NCBI RefSeq assembly: GCF_014852585.1
Contig: NZ_JACVBX010000004.1
Span: forward strand, 186,001-250,000
Source of the DNA: Pseudomonas sp. PDM18
GTDB taxonomy: Bacteria; Pseudomonadota; Gammaproteobacteria; Pseudomonadales; Pseudomonadaceae
Direction of reading: 5' to 3'
DNA length: 64,000 nt
Part shown: piece after piece, positions 1-10,617 of the stretch
Layout: the number at the start of each line of letters is the position of its first letter
How positions within the stretch are numbered: the stretch's first letter is position 1
Made by a program: the position numbers and the translations under genes
Notes under the pieces: model-generated
The model's input: the letters and a program-made list of their open reading frames with translations, nothing else
Told to the model about the DNA's origin: nothing
Databases searched by the model: none

Positions 1-1042
1 CTTCGGCGCGGGCAGCCTGACCATCAAGCAGGGCAGCAGTACCTACAACATCAGCGTCAAGGCTGGCGCCAGCCTGTCGGACATCCGCGACAGCATCAAC
101 AGCCAGCTCAAGGACAGCGGCTTCACCGCCAACATCATCACCGACTCCACCGGCCCGCGTCTGGTCCTGGGCTCGAGCGTCACCGGTGCCGGCAGTGACA
201 TCAGCGTCACCACCTCCGGCGACAGCAGCCTCTCGGTGCTCGCCATCGACGGCGCCGGCACCAAGGCCTCAGCCACTAGCGGCGGCTACATCGACAAACC
301 CGCGATGAACGCCAGCTACACCATCGACGGGCTGGAGATGAGCAGCTCGGTGAACAAGATCTCCAGCGCCATCAGTGGCGTGGAGCTGAGCCTGGTGGCC
401 GAAGGCAAGTCGACGCTGACCGTGGACAAGAACACCGATGGCCTGAAGACCTCGGTGCAGTCTTTCGTCGATGCCTACAACGCGTTGATCACCAGCATCA
501 ATTCGCTGACCAAGGTCACCAACACCACCGACTCCAGCGGCAACCCGACTACCACTGCGGCTGCCCTGGCCAGTGATTCGATGACCCGCAACCTGCTCAG
601 CGGGCTGCATAGCCAACTTGTGGGAGGCTCCAGCAATGGCGGCAGCATCAAGTTGCTGTCGCAGTTGGGGATTTCCACCAAGAACGACGGCACCCTGCAG
701 GTCGATAGCGACAAGCTGGACAAGGCGCTGGAAAAGAACTTCGCCTCGGTCCAGGGCTTTTTCTCCGGTGATGGCGGGCTGCTCTCTCGCATGAGCAAAA
801 GCCTGGATATCTACACCCAGACCAACGGTCTGCTCGATCAGCGCACGTCCGCGCTCAACGGCACGCTGAGCGATCTGGCTGACCAGCAGATCAAGCTGGA
901 CAACCGGATGACCAAGCTCACCGAAACGCTCATGGCCAAGTACACCGCCATGGACACCCTCGTCGCTCAGCTCAAGGCTACCCGCTCCAGCGTACTGACC
1001 ACCCTCAACGCGCTGAACAAGACCAGCAGTTCTGACAGCTGA
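1..1042 (+). CDS. fliD: Flagellar filament cap protein FliD (C-terminal part, 5' end outside window)
   Basis: The reading frame is open from base 2 and ends in TGA at 1040-1042, giving about 346 residues of a protein that begins upstream of the window. FliD forms the cap at the filament tip and helps flagellin subunits fold into place. The visible part is Ser/Thr/Gly/Asn rich with alternating beta segments, followed by a long helical C-terminus with regularly spaced leucines, as in FliD. The next gene is its usual partner fliS. The N-terminal D0/D1 part is missing only because of the window edge. Confidence 0.93.
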   Translation, partial: FGAGSLTIKQGSSTYNISVKAGASLSDIRDSINSQLKDSGFTANIITDSTGPRLVLGSSVTGAGSDISVTTSGDSSLSVLAIDGAGTKASATSGGYIDKPAMNASYTIDGLEMSSSVNKISSAISGVELSLVAEGKSTLTVDKNTDGLKTSVQSFVDAYNALITSINSLTKVTNTTDSSGNPTTTAAALASDSMTRNLLSGLHSQLVGGSSNGGSIKLLSQLGISTKNDGTLQVDSDKLDKALEKNFASVQGFFSGDGGLLSRMSKSLDIYTQTNGLLDQRTSALNGTLSDLADQQIKLDNRMTKLTETLMAKYTAMDTLVAQLKATRSSVLTTLNALNKTSSSDS

Positions 1043-1108
1043 TTCCTTGGCCGCACGCGCCGCTCTGCGACGCCGTTGTGCAGCCGTACGCCAGTGCTGA
1101 TTTTTGCC

Positions 1109-1135
1109 TAAAGCTTTTCCCGCTTGCGCCGATAC
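1109..1135 (+). promoter_or_regulatory. FliA (sigma-28) promoter upstream of fliS
   Basis: A -35 element TAAAGCTT at 1109-1116 and a -10 element GCCGATAC at 1128-1135 are separated by exactly 11 bases. This matches the flagellar sigma-28 consensus (TAAAGTTT-N11-GCCGATAA) at nearly every base. Transcription would start near 1142, leaving a leader of about 40 bases before the fliS start. It implies late-class expression of fliS, apart from any read-through from fliD. Confidence 0.85.
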
Positions 1136-1182
1136 TTTGAATATCGACGATTTGATCGTTCAGCGAATCAAGGGGAAATCAG

Positions 1183-1563
1183 ATGAACGCTTCGGCAGCG
1201 CTGCGCCAGTACCAGAACGTGAACAACCAGTCGCAGGTGCACGACGCCTCTCCCCACCGTCTGATCCAGATGCTGATGGAAGGCGGCCTGAGCCGCATCG
1301 CACAGGCTCGCGGTTCGATGGAACGCGAGCAGTTCGCCCAGAAGGGCATGCTGATCGCCAAGGCCACGGCCATCATTGCTGGCCTGCGCGAAGCGCTGAA
1401 CTTCGAAGCCGGTGGTGAGGTGGCGGAAAACTATGCCAACCTGTACGACTACATGAGTCGTCGCCTGGGCGACGCCAACCGCAGCAACGAAGTCGAAACT
1501 CTCGACGAAGTATCCGGCCTGCTGCGCACTATCAAGGAAGGTTGGGACGCCATCGCTCCGTGA
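1183..1563 (+). CDS. fliS: Flagellin export chaperone FliS
   Basis: A 126-residue cytosolic helical protein that binds the C-terminus of flagellin, prevents early polymerisation and delivers it to the export gate. The family-typical N-terminal stretch with QYQN followed by SPHRLIQML is visible at about residues 9-32. The length fits FliS. A purine-rich AAGGGGAAA lies about 8 bases before the ATG. It follows fliD, has its own sigma-28 promoter, and is followed after 26 bases by the fliT-like gene. Confidence 0.95.
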   Translation: MNASAALRQYQNVNNQSQVHDASPHRLIQMLMEGGLSRIAQARGSMEREQFAQKGMLIAKATAIIAGLREALNFEAGGEVAENYANLYDYMSRRLGDANRSNEVETLDEVSGLLRTIKEGWDAIAP

Positions 1564-1589
1564 TCGCGACCCGCCAGGAGATACCGAAC

Positions 1590-1886
1590 ATGACTCTCGC
1601 CGTCCAGCAGATCGAACAGACCCGCCTTGCACTGGGCGCGGCGCTGGCCCAGGAAGACTGGGAAGCTGTTGCTCAACTCGACCTCCAGTGTCGTGAGCAT
1701 GTCGACGCCGCCATGGTCGAGCCGATGGACGATGACAGCGACCTCAAGCGCAGCCTCGAAGGGCTGCTGGCGCTGTACCGCGAGCTGGTCCAGGCGGTTA
1801 CCCGCCAGCGTGAAGAAGTGGCGACCGAGATCGTCCGCGTCAACCGTTCGCACCAGGGTGCCAAGGTTTACCAGATGTTTGGCTGA
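1590..1886 (+). CDS. fliT: FliT-like flagellar protein
   Basis: A 98-residue, mostly helical, acidic protein in the position where Pseudomonas carries a small FliT-like gene after fliS. FliT-type proteins are chaperones for the FliD cap and in some bacteria regulate the flagellar master regulator. The start at 1590 is chosen because AGGAG at 1576-1580 precedes it at proper distance; the longer open frame from 1542 overlaps the end of fliS and lacks such a site. The assignment rests on length, helical character and position, as sequence conservation in this family is low. Confidence 0.7.
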   Translation: MTLAVQQIEQTRLALGAALAQEDWEAVAQLDLQCREHVDAAMVEPMDDDSDLKRSLEGLLALYRELVQAVTRQREEVATEIVRVNRSHQGAKVYQMFG

Positions 1887-1910
1887 TCCGTCCGGATCGG
1901 CTCTCTTTCG
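1885..1910 (+). terminator. Possible weak terminator after the fliDST group
   Basis: GATCCG at 1885-1890 pairs with CGGATC at 1893-1898 and is followed by a pyrimidine-rich CTCTCTTT. The stem is short with a tiny loop and it overlaps the stop codon of the fliT-like gene, so efficiency is doubtful. Confidence 0.3.
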
Positions 1911-2030
1911 GCGGTGATCGGCCAGGTGCCGGTGGCCGCCGCCTCCGCTTCGAACTACGCTCCATTTCAATTGCCATGACAGGGATCAACACCCTTCGTC
2001 GGGCTGCACCAAAAAAAACACGCCATAAAT

Positions 2031-2059
2031 TTGACTCGAGCCACAATTTTGACTTAACT
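2031..2059 (+). promoter_or_regulatory. Possible sigma-70 promoter of fleQ
   Basis: In an AT-rich patch of the 269-base gap before fleQ, TTGACT at 2031-2036 is followed after 17 bases by TTAACT at 2054-2059. A second TTGACT occurs at 2049-2054, giving an 18-base direct repeat of TTTGACT. fleQ of P. aeruginosa is transcribed by sigma-70, so a vegetative promoter is expected here. The -10 match is poor and the call is tentative. Confidence 0.35.
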
Positions 2060-2155
2060 AGTGGCCAAATGCTGGCTAGCACGAGGAAATTGTGCTGTGG
2101 CCAGGTCGTGTCAGCCGCCGTAGTACGGCCTTCAAGCCCGGGATGACAAGCTAAG

Positions 2156-3631
<1,476 letters not shown>

Positions 3632-3684
3632 CGCCTTCGCCGTACTCGTTTTTTCAAGTCATTGATATACAACGAGTAAATTTT

Positions 3685-3700
3685 AGGCACGGGGTTTGCT
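3685..3700 (+). promoter_or_regulatory. RpoN (-24/-12) promoter of fleSR
   Basis: AGGCACGGGGTTTGCT has the GG of the -24 box and the GC of the -12 box with the invariant 12-base register, matching TGGCACG-N4-TTGCT except at the first base. It lies about 55 bases before the fleS start, in line with FleQ/RpoN control of fleSR known in P. aeruginosa. Confidence 0.85.
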
Positions 3701-3753
3701 AAGACTCATCCGACCGACAGATTCACGCCGTCGGACGGATGAGGAAAACCCGC

Positions 3754-4983
3754 ATGATGCCCGCCACCAATCGCCAGACTGAACTTGCTCCCACACTGCC
3801 AGCAGAACAATTGCAGGTGCCGGTGGAGCAGCAGAGCCGCGCTCATCTGGAACAGACTTTCGAGCTGTTCAGCCAAATGTCGAGCCAGCTCAACCAGTCC
3901 TACAGCTTGCTGGAAGCCCGCGTCACCGAGCTGAAGGGCGAACTGGCCCTGGTCAGCGCGCAGCGCATGCAGGAGCTGGCGGAGAAGGAGCGCCAGGCCA
4001 ATCGCCTGCAGAGCCTGCTAGACGTGCTGCCCGGCGGCGTCATCATGATCGACGGCCAGGGCGTGGTGCGCGACGCCAATCCGGTGGCGGTCGCGCTGCT
4101 CGGGAAACCGCTGGTGGGCATGCTCTGGCGTGAAGTCATTGCCCGCAGCTTCGCCCCGCGTGCCGACGACGGCCACGAAGTTTCCCTGCGCGATGGTCGC
4201 CGTGTGTCCATCGCCATCCGCCCGTTGAACGGCGAACCCGGCCAGCTCATTCTGCTCAATGACCTGACGGAAACCCGTCGCCTGCAGGACCAGCTTGCCC
4301 GCCACGAACGCCTGTCCGCCCTCGGGCGCATGGTCGCTTCCCTGGCTCATCAGATTCGTACCCCGCTGTCCGCGGCCATGCTCTATGCCGGTCACCTGAA
4401 CGAAGGCGAACTGCCGGTCGAGCAGCAACAGCGTTTTGCCGGCCGTATCAAGGAGCGCCTGCATGAGCTGGAAAGCCAAGTGCGCGACATGCTGGTGTTC
4501 GCCCGCGGCGAGCTGCCATTGCCGGATCGCCTCACGCCCAATCAGTTGTTCAGCAGCCTGCGCGCTGCGGCTGAATCCCATGTGACCGGCCTGAACCTGC
4601 GCTGGCAGTGCGACGCCCGCGCCGGCGAGCTGTTGTGCAACCGCGACACTCTGGTCGGCACCGTGCTCAACCTGGTGGAGAACGCCATCCAGGCTGCCGG
4701 CCGCGATGTACGCCTGAAGGTGCACCTGTACCCGCGAGACAACAGCCTGCGCCTGTCCATCAGCGACAACGGCCCGGGCATGAGCGCGGAAACCCTGGCA
4801 CGCCTGGGCGAGCCGTTCTTCACCACCAAGACCACCGGCACCGGCCTCGGCCTGGCCGTGGTCAAAGCCGTCACCAAGGCCCACCAGGGCGAGCTGCGCC
4901 TGCGCTCGCGCCCCGGTGTTGGTACCTGCGCCACCCTGATTCTGCCGCTGATCCTGGCTCAACCCGTCGTCCACGAGGAGTGA
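3754..4983 (+). CDS. fleS: Flagellar two-component sensor kinase FleS
   Basis: A 409-residue cytosolic histidine kinase with no membrane segments. A coiled N-terminal part leads into a PAS domain (about residues 85-170). The HisKA domain has the phospho-histidine at about H199 in LAHQIRTPLSAAM. The C-terminal ATPase shows the N box NLVENAIQAA, DNGPGM and GTGLGLAVV. It phosphorylates FleR, encoded 5 bases downstream. The start at 3754 is preferred because GAGGA at 3741-3745 sits 8 bases before it; the in-frame ATG at 3739 has no such site. Confidence 0.95.
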   Translation: MMPATNRQTELAPTLPAEQLQVPVEQQSRAHLEQTFELFSQMSSQLNQSYSLLEARVTELKGELALVSAQRMQELAEKERQANRLQSLLDVLPGGVIMIDGQGVVRDANPVAVALLGKPLVGMLWREVIARSFAPRADDGHEVSLRDGRRVSIAIRPLNGEPGQLILLNDLTETRRLQDQLARHERLSALGRMVASLAHQIRTPLSAAMLYAGHLNEGELPVEQQQRFAGRIKERLHELESQVRDMLVFARGELPLPDRLTPNQLFSSLRAAAESHVTGLNLRWQCDARAGELLCNRDTLVGTVLNLVENAIQAAGRDVRLKVHLYPRDNSLRLSISDNGPGMSAETLARLGEPFFTTKTTGTGLGLAVVKAVTKAHQGELRLRSRPGVGTCATLILPLILAQPVVHEE

Positions 4984-4988
4984 ATTCC

Positions 4989-6401
<1,413 letters not shown>

Positions 6402-6424
6402 GCCACTGACAGACAACCCCTCTT

Positions 6425-6450
6425 GGCCCGCATTCGTGCGGGCCTTTTCT
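6425..6450 (+). terminator. Rho-independent terminator after fleSR
   Basis: GGCCCGCA at 6425-6432 pairs perfectly with TGCGGGCC at 6437-6444 around a TTCG tetraloop and is followed directly by TTTTCTT. It lies 24 bases after fleR and separates the regulator operon from the DUF559 gene. Confidence 0.92.
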
Positions 6451-6556
6451 TGGTTGGACTCGGCTTTTTCGCTGGCATGTTGACGCCGCGCCCGGCTGCA
6501 CTCCTCAAGAGAATCGCTGAGCTTTCTTCCAGATTGATCGACAGGAGGAGAGACCC

Positions 6557-6895
6557 GTGGATGAGGTGGAGTTCGCGCGGCAGTTGCGGCGACGGCAAAC
6601 CGACGCTGAGTCCTGGTTGTGGGGGTATCTGCGGGATCGCAGATTCCTCGGTTTGAAGTTTCGGCGTCAGGTGCCGTGCGGTATTTACGTGTTGGATTTC
6701 TACTGCCACGAGTTGCAGTTGGCGGTGGAGCTTGATGGTGGACAGCATCTGGAGTCTGCTCGTGACGCTGAGCGTGATGCCTGGCTGGTGGGGCAGGGGG
6801 GTCGGGTGGTTCGATTCTGGAACCATGACGTTCTGCTGCGGACTGACGTTGTGTTGGAGGCGCTGCGGTTGATGGTCGAGACCGGCGCAGGCTGA
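6557..6895 (+). CDS. DUF559 domain (endonuclease-like) protein
   Basis: A 112-residue protein spanning nearly a whole DUF559 domain, a family related to very-short-patch-repair endonucleases with a PD-(D/E)XK-like fold. Visible are an N-terminal RRxxTDAESWLW segment, FRRQVPCGIYVLDFYC, and the acidic AVELDGGQH followed by VVRFWN. Substrate and role are unknown in the family. The GTG start has AGGAGG at 6544-6549. The gene is not flagellar, sits between a strong terminator and a REP-like repeat cluster, and is visibly more T-rich in third positions than its neighbours, suggesting separate acquisition. Confidence 0.82.
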   Translation: MDEVEFARQLRRRQTDAESWLWGYLRDRRFLGLKFRRQVPCGIYVLDFYCHELQLAVELDGGQHLESARDAERDAWLVGQGGRVVRFWNHDVLLRTDVVLEALRLMVETGAG

Positions 6896-6898
6896 TTG

Positions 6899-6934
6899 CC
6901 CTCACCCCAGCCCTCTCCCGGAGGGAGAGGGGGC
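6899..6934 (-). repeat. REP-like palindromic element (inverted orientation)
   Basis: CCCTCACCCCAGCCCTCTCC followed by CGGAGGGAGAGGGGGC starts at the stop of the DUF559 gene. It is the reverse complement of the core found three times just downstream (7021, 7137, 7253), so the cluster has head-to-head arrangement as in BIME-type REP clusters. Confidence 0.8.
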
Positions 6935-7015
6935 TGTCCTCTGCCTGCTGGATGTCTGGCGTTTTTTCTGTTGCGATAGCGTGCCCGGCTGACCGCCGAT
7001 CTCCTCGCCCACGCC

Positions 7016-7290
7016 GATCTGCCCCCTCTCCCTCTGGGAGAGGGCTGGGGTGAGGGGCTGTCGCTTGCGCCAGTGTTCCAGGGCTCTAGTTCTGTAGTTC
7101 TCGGCTGATTGCCATATTTGCCAGGCACTCCGATCTGCCCCCTCTCCCTCTGGGAGAGGGTTGGGGTGAGGGGCTGTCGCTTGCGCCGATGCTCCAGGGC
7201 TCTAGTTCTGGAGTTCTCGGCTGATTGCCATATCTTCCAGGCACTCCGATCTGCCCCCTCTCCCTCAGGGAGAGGGCTGGGGGGGCTTTT
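7016..7290 (+). repeat. Tandem 116-bp repeat, three copies (last truncated)
   Basis: GATCTGCCCCCTCTCCCT recurs at 7016, 7132 and 7248, an exact 116-base period. Each unit has a palindromic core (CCCTCTCCCTCTGGGAGAGGG and variants, then CTGGGGTGAGGGG) and a unique part including GCTCCAGGGCTCTAGTTCTG and CTGATTGCCATAT. The units differ by a few substitutions; the third ends soon after its palindrome. Together with the inverted copy at 6899 this fills most of the 569-base gap before fliE. No open frame of coding character is seen inside. Confidence 0.9.
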
Positions 7291-7388
7291 CCTCCCACGC
7301 CAGGCGCTCAGTCAGAAGCGCCGGATCAGAAGGCCCGAAATCCCCACTCCAGAGCTGTCTTCCGCATTTTTCCTACGTTCCGAAAACC

Positions 7389-7404
7389 TGGCACCCAAGT
7401 TGCA
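7389..7404 (+). promoter_or_regulatory. RpoN (-24/-12) promoter of fliEFGHIJ
   Basis: TGGCACCCAAGTTGCA matches the sigma-54 consensus TGGCAC-N5-TTGCW exactly in both boxes and spacing. It is about 60 bases ahead of the fliE start and downstream of the repeat cluster, so the operon keeps its own RpoN promoter. Confidence 0.9.
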
Positions 7405-7464
7405 ATCACCTCTGCAAAGCGCCGCGCAGTGTCAAAAAACCGCGGCCAGTCGGAGGGGTAAGTG

Positions 7465-7794
7465 ATGAGTCAGGGTATCGAGTTCAATCGTCTGCTGCTG
7501 GAAATGCGCTCCATGCAAATGGAGGCCATGGCCAAGGCGAAGACGCAGGCCGCACCGGCCGAGCCGGGGGCGCCAAGCTTCTCGCAGATGCTCGGGCAGG
7601 CCGTGGACAAGGTGAACGGTACCCAACAGGTCGCCTCCGACATGGCGAACGCTTTCGAGATGGGGCAGAGCGGTGTTGATCTCACGCAGGTGATGATCGC
7701 TTCCCAGAAGGCCAGTGTTTCTTTCCAGGCGATGACCCAGGTACGCAACAAGCTCGTGCAGGCGTACCAGGACATCATGCAGATGCCGGTTTGA
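7465..7794 (+). CDS. fliE: Flagellar hook-basal body protein FliE
   Basis: A 109-residue rod adaptor that joins the MS ring to the proximal rod and is the first rod substrate of the export gate. The C-terminal part ([26 protein letters not shown]) is the conserved FliE helix. Start at the ATG 7465 with GGAGGGG at 7452-7458; an in-frame GTG lies just before it. First gene of fliEFGHIJ. Confidence 0.96.
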   Translation: MSQGIEFNRLLLEMRSMQMEAMAKAKTQAAPAEPGAPSFSQMLGQAVDKVNGTQQVASDMANAFEMGQSGVDLTQVMIASQKASVSFQAMTQVRNKLVQAYQDIMQMPV

Positions 7795-7813
7795 GCGGCG
7801 AGGATCGTAGGTA

Positions 7814-9607
7814 ATGTCCCAAGCCTCCGTTGTTGACAGTCAGGTTCCGGCCAAGGTTGGTGCCGACGCGCCGAAAAAACCGCTGCTCGGCCTGACTTTC
7901 CTCGAGAACCTCGCGGACATGCCGGTACTGCGCCAGGTCGGCCTGCTGGTCGGCCTCGCCGCGAGCATCGCCATCGGCTTCGGCATGGTCCTGTGGTCGC
8001 AGCAGCCGGACTACAAGCCGCTCTATGGCAGCCTCAACGGCGTCGACGCCAACAAGGTGGTCGAGGCGCTGACCGCTGCCGACATCGGCTACAAGATCGA
8101 ACCCAACTCCGGCGCGCTGCTGGTGAAGGCCGATGACCTGGGCCGCGCGCGCATGAAAGTTGCTGGCGCAGGCCTGGCGCCGACCGACAACAACGTCGGC
8201 TTCGAGATCCTCGACAAGGAGCAGGCGCTGGGCACCAGCCAGTTCATGGAAGCGACCAATTACCGTCGCGGCCTGGAAGGCGAGCTGGCGCGCACCGTCT
8301 CCAGCCTGAACAACGTCAAGGCCGCCCGCGTGCACCTGGCGATCCCCAAGAGCTCGGTATTCGTCCGTGACGACCGCAAGCCCAGCGCCTCCGTGCTGGT
8401 CGAGCTGTACCCGGGCCGCACCCTGGAGCCGAGCCAGGTGCTTGCGATCGTCAACCTGGTCGCCACCAGCGTGCCGGAACTGGATAAATCCCAGGTCACC
8501 GTGGTCGACCAGAAGGGCAACCTGCTGTCCGACCAGCAGGAGCTTTCCGAGCTGACCATGGCCGGCAAGCAGTTCGATTTCACCCGGCGCATGGAAACCA
8601 ACTTCACCCAGCGTGTGCACAGCATCCTGGCGCCGGTGCTGGGCAACGGCCGTTACAAGGCCGAGGTCTCCGCCGACGTCGATTTCAGCGCGGTGGAATC
8701 CACCTCGGAGTCGTTCAACCCGGACCAGCCGGCCCTGCGCAGCGAGCAGAGCAACAACGAGGAACGCCAGAACAGCAACGGCCCGCAGGGCGTGCCGGGT
8801 GCGCTGTCGAACCAGCCTCCGGGCCCGGCCAGCGCACCGCAGACTACTGCGCAGAACAAGCCGGCGGACTTCGTCGCACCGGGCCAGCCGCTGAAGGACG
8901 CCAACGGCCAGCCGATCATCGACCCGAAGACCGGCAAGCCGGAGCTCGCGCCGTACCCGACCGACAAGCGTCAGCAGAACACCCGCAACTATGAGCTGGA
9001 TCGCTCGGTGAGCTACACCAAGCAGCAGCAGGGTCGCCTGCGCCGGCTTTCCGTCGCGGTAGTGCTGGATGACCGCATGATCGCCGATCCCAAAACCGGC
9101 GAAGTCAGCCACCAGCCCTGGACCGCCGACGAGCTGGGACGCTTCACCCGCCTGGTGCAGGACGCGGTAGGCTATGACGCCAGCCGTGGCGACAGCGTCA
9201 GCGTGATCAACGCACCGTTCGCCCCGGAACTGGGTGACGAGATCGTCTCGCCGCCGTTCTACTCGCAGCCCTGGTTCTGGGACGTGGTCAAGCAAGTGCT
9301 GGGCATCGTCTTCATCCTGGTGCTGGTGCTGGGCGTCCTGCGCCCGGTGCTGAACAACCTGTCGGGCAACAAGAGCAAGGCCCTGGTGGCCGGTGGCGCC
9401 GCAGGCGAAGGTGGCCTGGGCGAGTTGGGCGGTCTGGAGGGCGAACTGTCCGAAGACCGCGTGAGCCTCGGTGGCCCGGCCAGCATCCTGCTGCCCAGCC
9501 CGTCCGAGGGGTACGATGCACAATTGAATGCGATCAAGACACTGGTCGCCCAGGACCCGGGGCGCGTTGCCCAGGTAGTGAAGGACTGGATCAATTCCGA
9601 TGAGTGA
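7814..9607 (+). CDS. fliF: Flagellar MS-ring protein FliF
   Basis: A 597-residue inner-membrane protein forming the MS ring, base for the rod, C ring and export gate. One membrane segment lies at about residues 37-60 and a second near 495-515, framing a large periplasmic region with ring-building motifs and a Pro/Gln/Asn-rich variable loop (about 310-380). The cytosolic C-terminus, which binds FliG, ends in an acidic stretch and VVKDWINSDE. It overlaps fliG by 8 bases. Confidence 0.97.
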   Translation: MSQASVVDSQVPAKVGADAPKKPLLGLTFLENLADMPVLRQVGLLVGLAASIAIGFGMVLWSQQPDYKPLYGSLNGVDANKVVEALTAADIGYKIEPNSGALLVKADDLGRARMKVAGAGLAPTDNNVGFEILDKEQALGTSQFMEATNYRRGLEGELARTVSSLNNVKAARVHLAIPKSSVFVRDDRKPSASVLVELYPGRTLEPSQVLAIVNLVATSVPELDKSQVTVVDQKGNLLSDQQELSELTMAGKQFDFTRRMETNFTQRVHSILAPVLGNGRYKAEVSADVDFSAVESTSESFNPDQPALRSEQSNNEERQNSNGPQGVPGALSNQPPGPASAPQTTAQNKPADFVAPGQPLKDANGQPIIDPKTGKPELAPYPTDKRQQNTRNYELDRSVSYTKQQQGRLRRLSVAVVLDDRMIADPKTGEVSHQPWTADELGRFTRLVQDAVGYDASRGDSVSVINAPFAPELGDEIVSPPFYSQPWFWDVVKQVLGIVFILVLVLGVLRPVLNNLSGNKSKALVAGGAAGEGGLGELGGLEGELSEDRVSLGGPASILLPSPSEGYDAQLNAIKTLVAQDPGRVAQVVKDWINSDE

Positions 9608-10616
9608 AGCCCGCATGAGCGCCAAACTGAACAAGGTCGACAAGGCCGCCATCCTCCTGCTCTCCCTGGGTGAGACCGATGCCGCGCAGGTGCTGCGCCA
9701 CATGGGCCCGAAGGAAGTGCAGAAGGTCGGCGTGGCCATGGCGCAGATGCGCAACGTGCACCGCGAGCAGGTCGAGCAGGTGATGGGCGAGTTCGTCGAG
9801 ATCGTCGGCGACCAGACCAGCCTGGGCGTCGGCGCCGACAGCTACATCCGCAAGATGCTCACCCAGGCCCTGGGCGAGGACAAGGCGAACAACCTCATCG
9901 ACCGTATCCTGCTGGGCGGCAACACCAGCGGCCTGGACAGCCTGAAGTGGATGGAGCCGCGCGCGGTGGCCGACGTGATCCGCTACGAGCACCCGCAGAT
10001 CCAGGCCATCGTGGTCGCCTACCTCGACCCGGACCAGGCCGGCGAAGTGCTCAGCCACTTCGACCACAAGGTGCGCCTGGACATCATCCTGCGCGTGTCC
10101 TCGCTCAACACCGTGCAGCCGTCCGCGCTCAAGGAACTGAACCTGATCCTGGAGAAGCAGTTCGCCGGCAACGCCAACTCCACCCGTACCACCATGGGCG
10201 GCGTGAAGCGCGCGGCGGACATCATGAACTACCTCGACAGCTCGGTCGAAGGCGCGCTGATGGACGCCATCCGCGAAGTCGACGAGGACCTGTCGGGCCA
10301 GATCGAAGACCTGATGTTCGTCTTCGACAACCTCGCCGATGTCGACGACCGTGGTATCCAGGCACTGCTGCGCGAGGTGTCCTCGGACGTGCTGGTGCTG
10401 GCCCTCAAGGGCTCGGACGAGGCGATCCGCGAGAAGATCTTCCGCAACATGTCCAAGCGTGCCGCCGAACTGCTGCGCGACGACCTGGAGGCCAAGGGCC
10501 CGGTGCGCGTCAGCGAAGTGGAAGGCGCGCAGAAGGAAATCCTCACCATCGCCCGCCGTATGGCCGAGTCCGGCGAAATCGTGCTGGGTGGCAAGGGCGG
10601 CGAGGAGATGATCTGA
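9600..10616 (+). CDS. fliG: Flagellar motor switch protein FliG
   Basis: A 338-residue C-ring protein that meets the stator and turns ion flow into torque and rotation sense. N-terminal part binds FliF; the middle has the EHPQ motif (YEHPQIQAIVVAYL); the C-terminal torque helix is rich in the usual charged residues (DDRGIQALLREV and LKGSDEAIREKIFRNMSKRA). The ATG at 9600 overlaps the end of fliF, and an alternative ATG at 9615 is also possible. Confidence 0.97.
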   Translation: MSEARMSAKLNKVDKAAILLLSLGETDAAQVLRHMGPKEVQKVGVAMAQMRNVHREQVEQVMGEFVEIVGDQTSLGVGADSYIRKMLTQALGEDKANNLIDRILLGGNTSGLDSLKWMEPRAVADVIRYEHPQIQAIVVAYLDPDQAGEVLSHFDHKVRLDIILRVSSLNTVQPSALKELNLILEKQFAGNANSTRTTMGGVKRAADIMNYLDSSVEGALMDAIREVDEDLSGQIEDLMFVFDNLADVDDRGIQALLREVSSDVLVLALKGSDEAIREKIFRNMSKRAAELLRDDLEAKGPVRVSEVEGAQKEILTIARRMAESGEIVLGGKGGEEMI

Positions 10617-10617
10617 C

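Noticed and set aside
7016-7290. CRISPR array
   Set aside because: Units are 116 bases long with near-identical unique parts, so there are no variable spacers; no cas genes nearby.
7775-9754. Long open frame (659 residues) on the minus strand opposite fliF
   Set aside because: It is an antisense shadow of fliF in GC-rich DNA, with no ribosome site, His/Arg/Gln-biased composition and no known domain.
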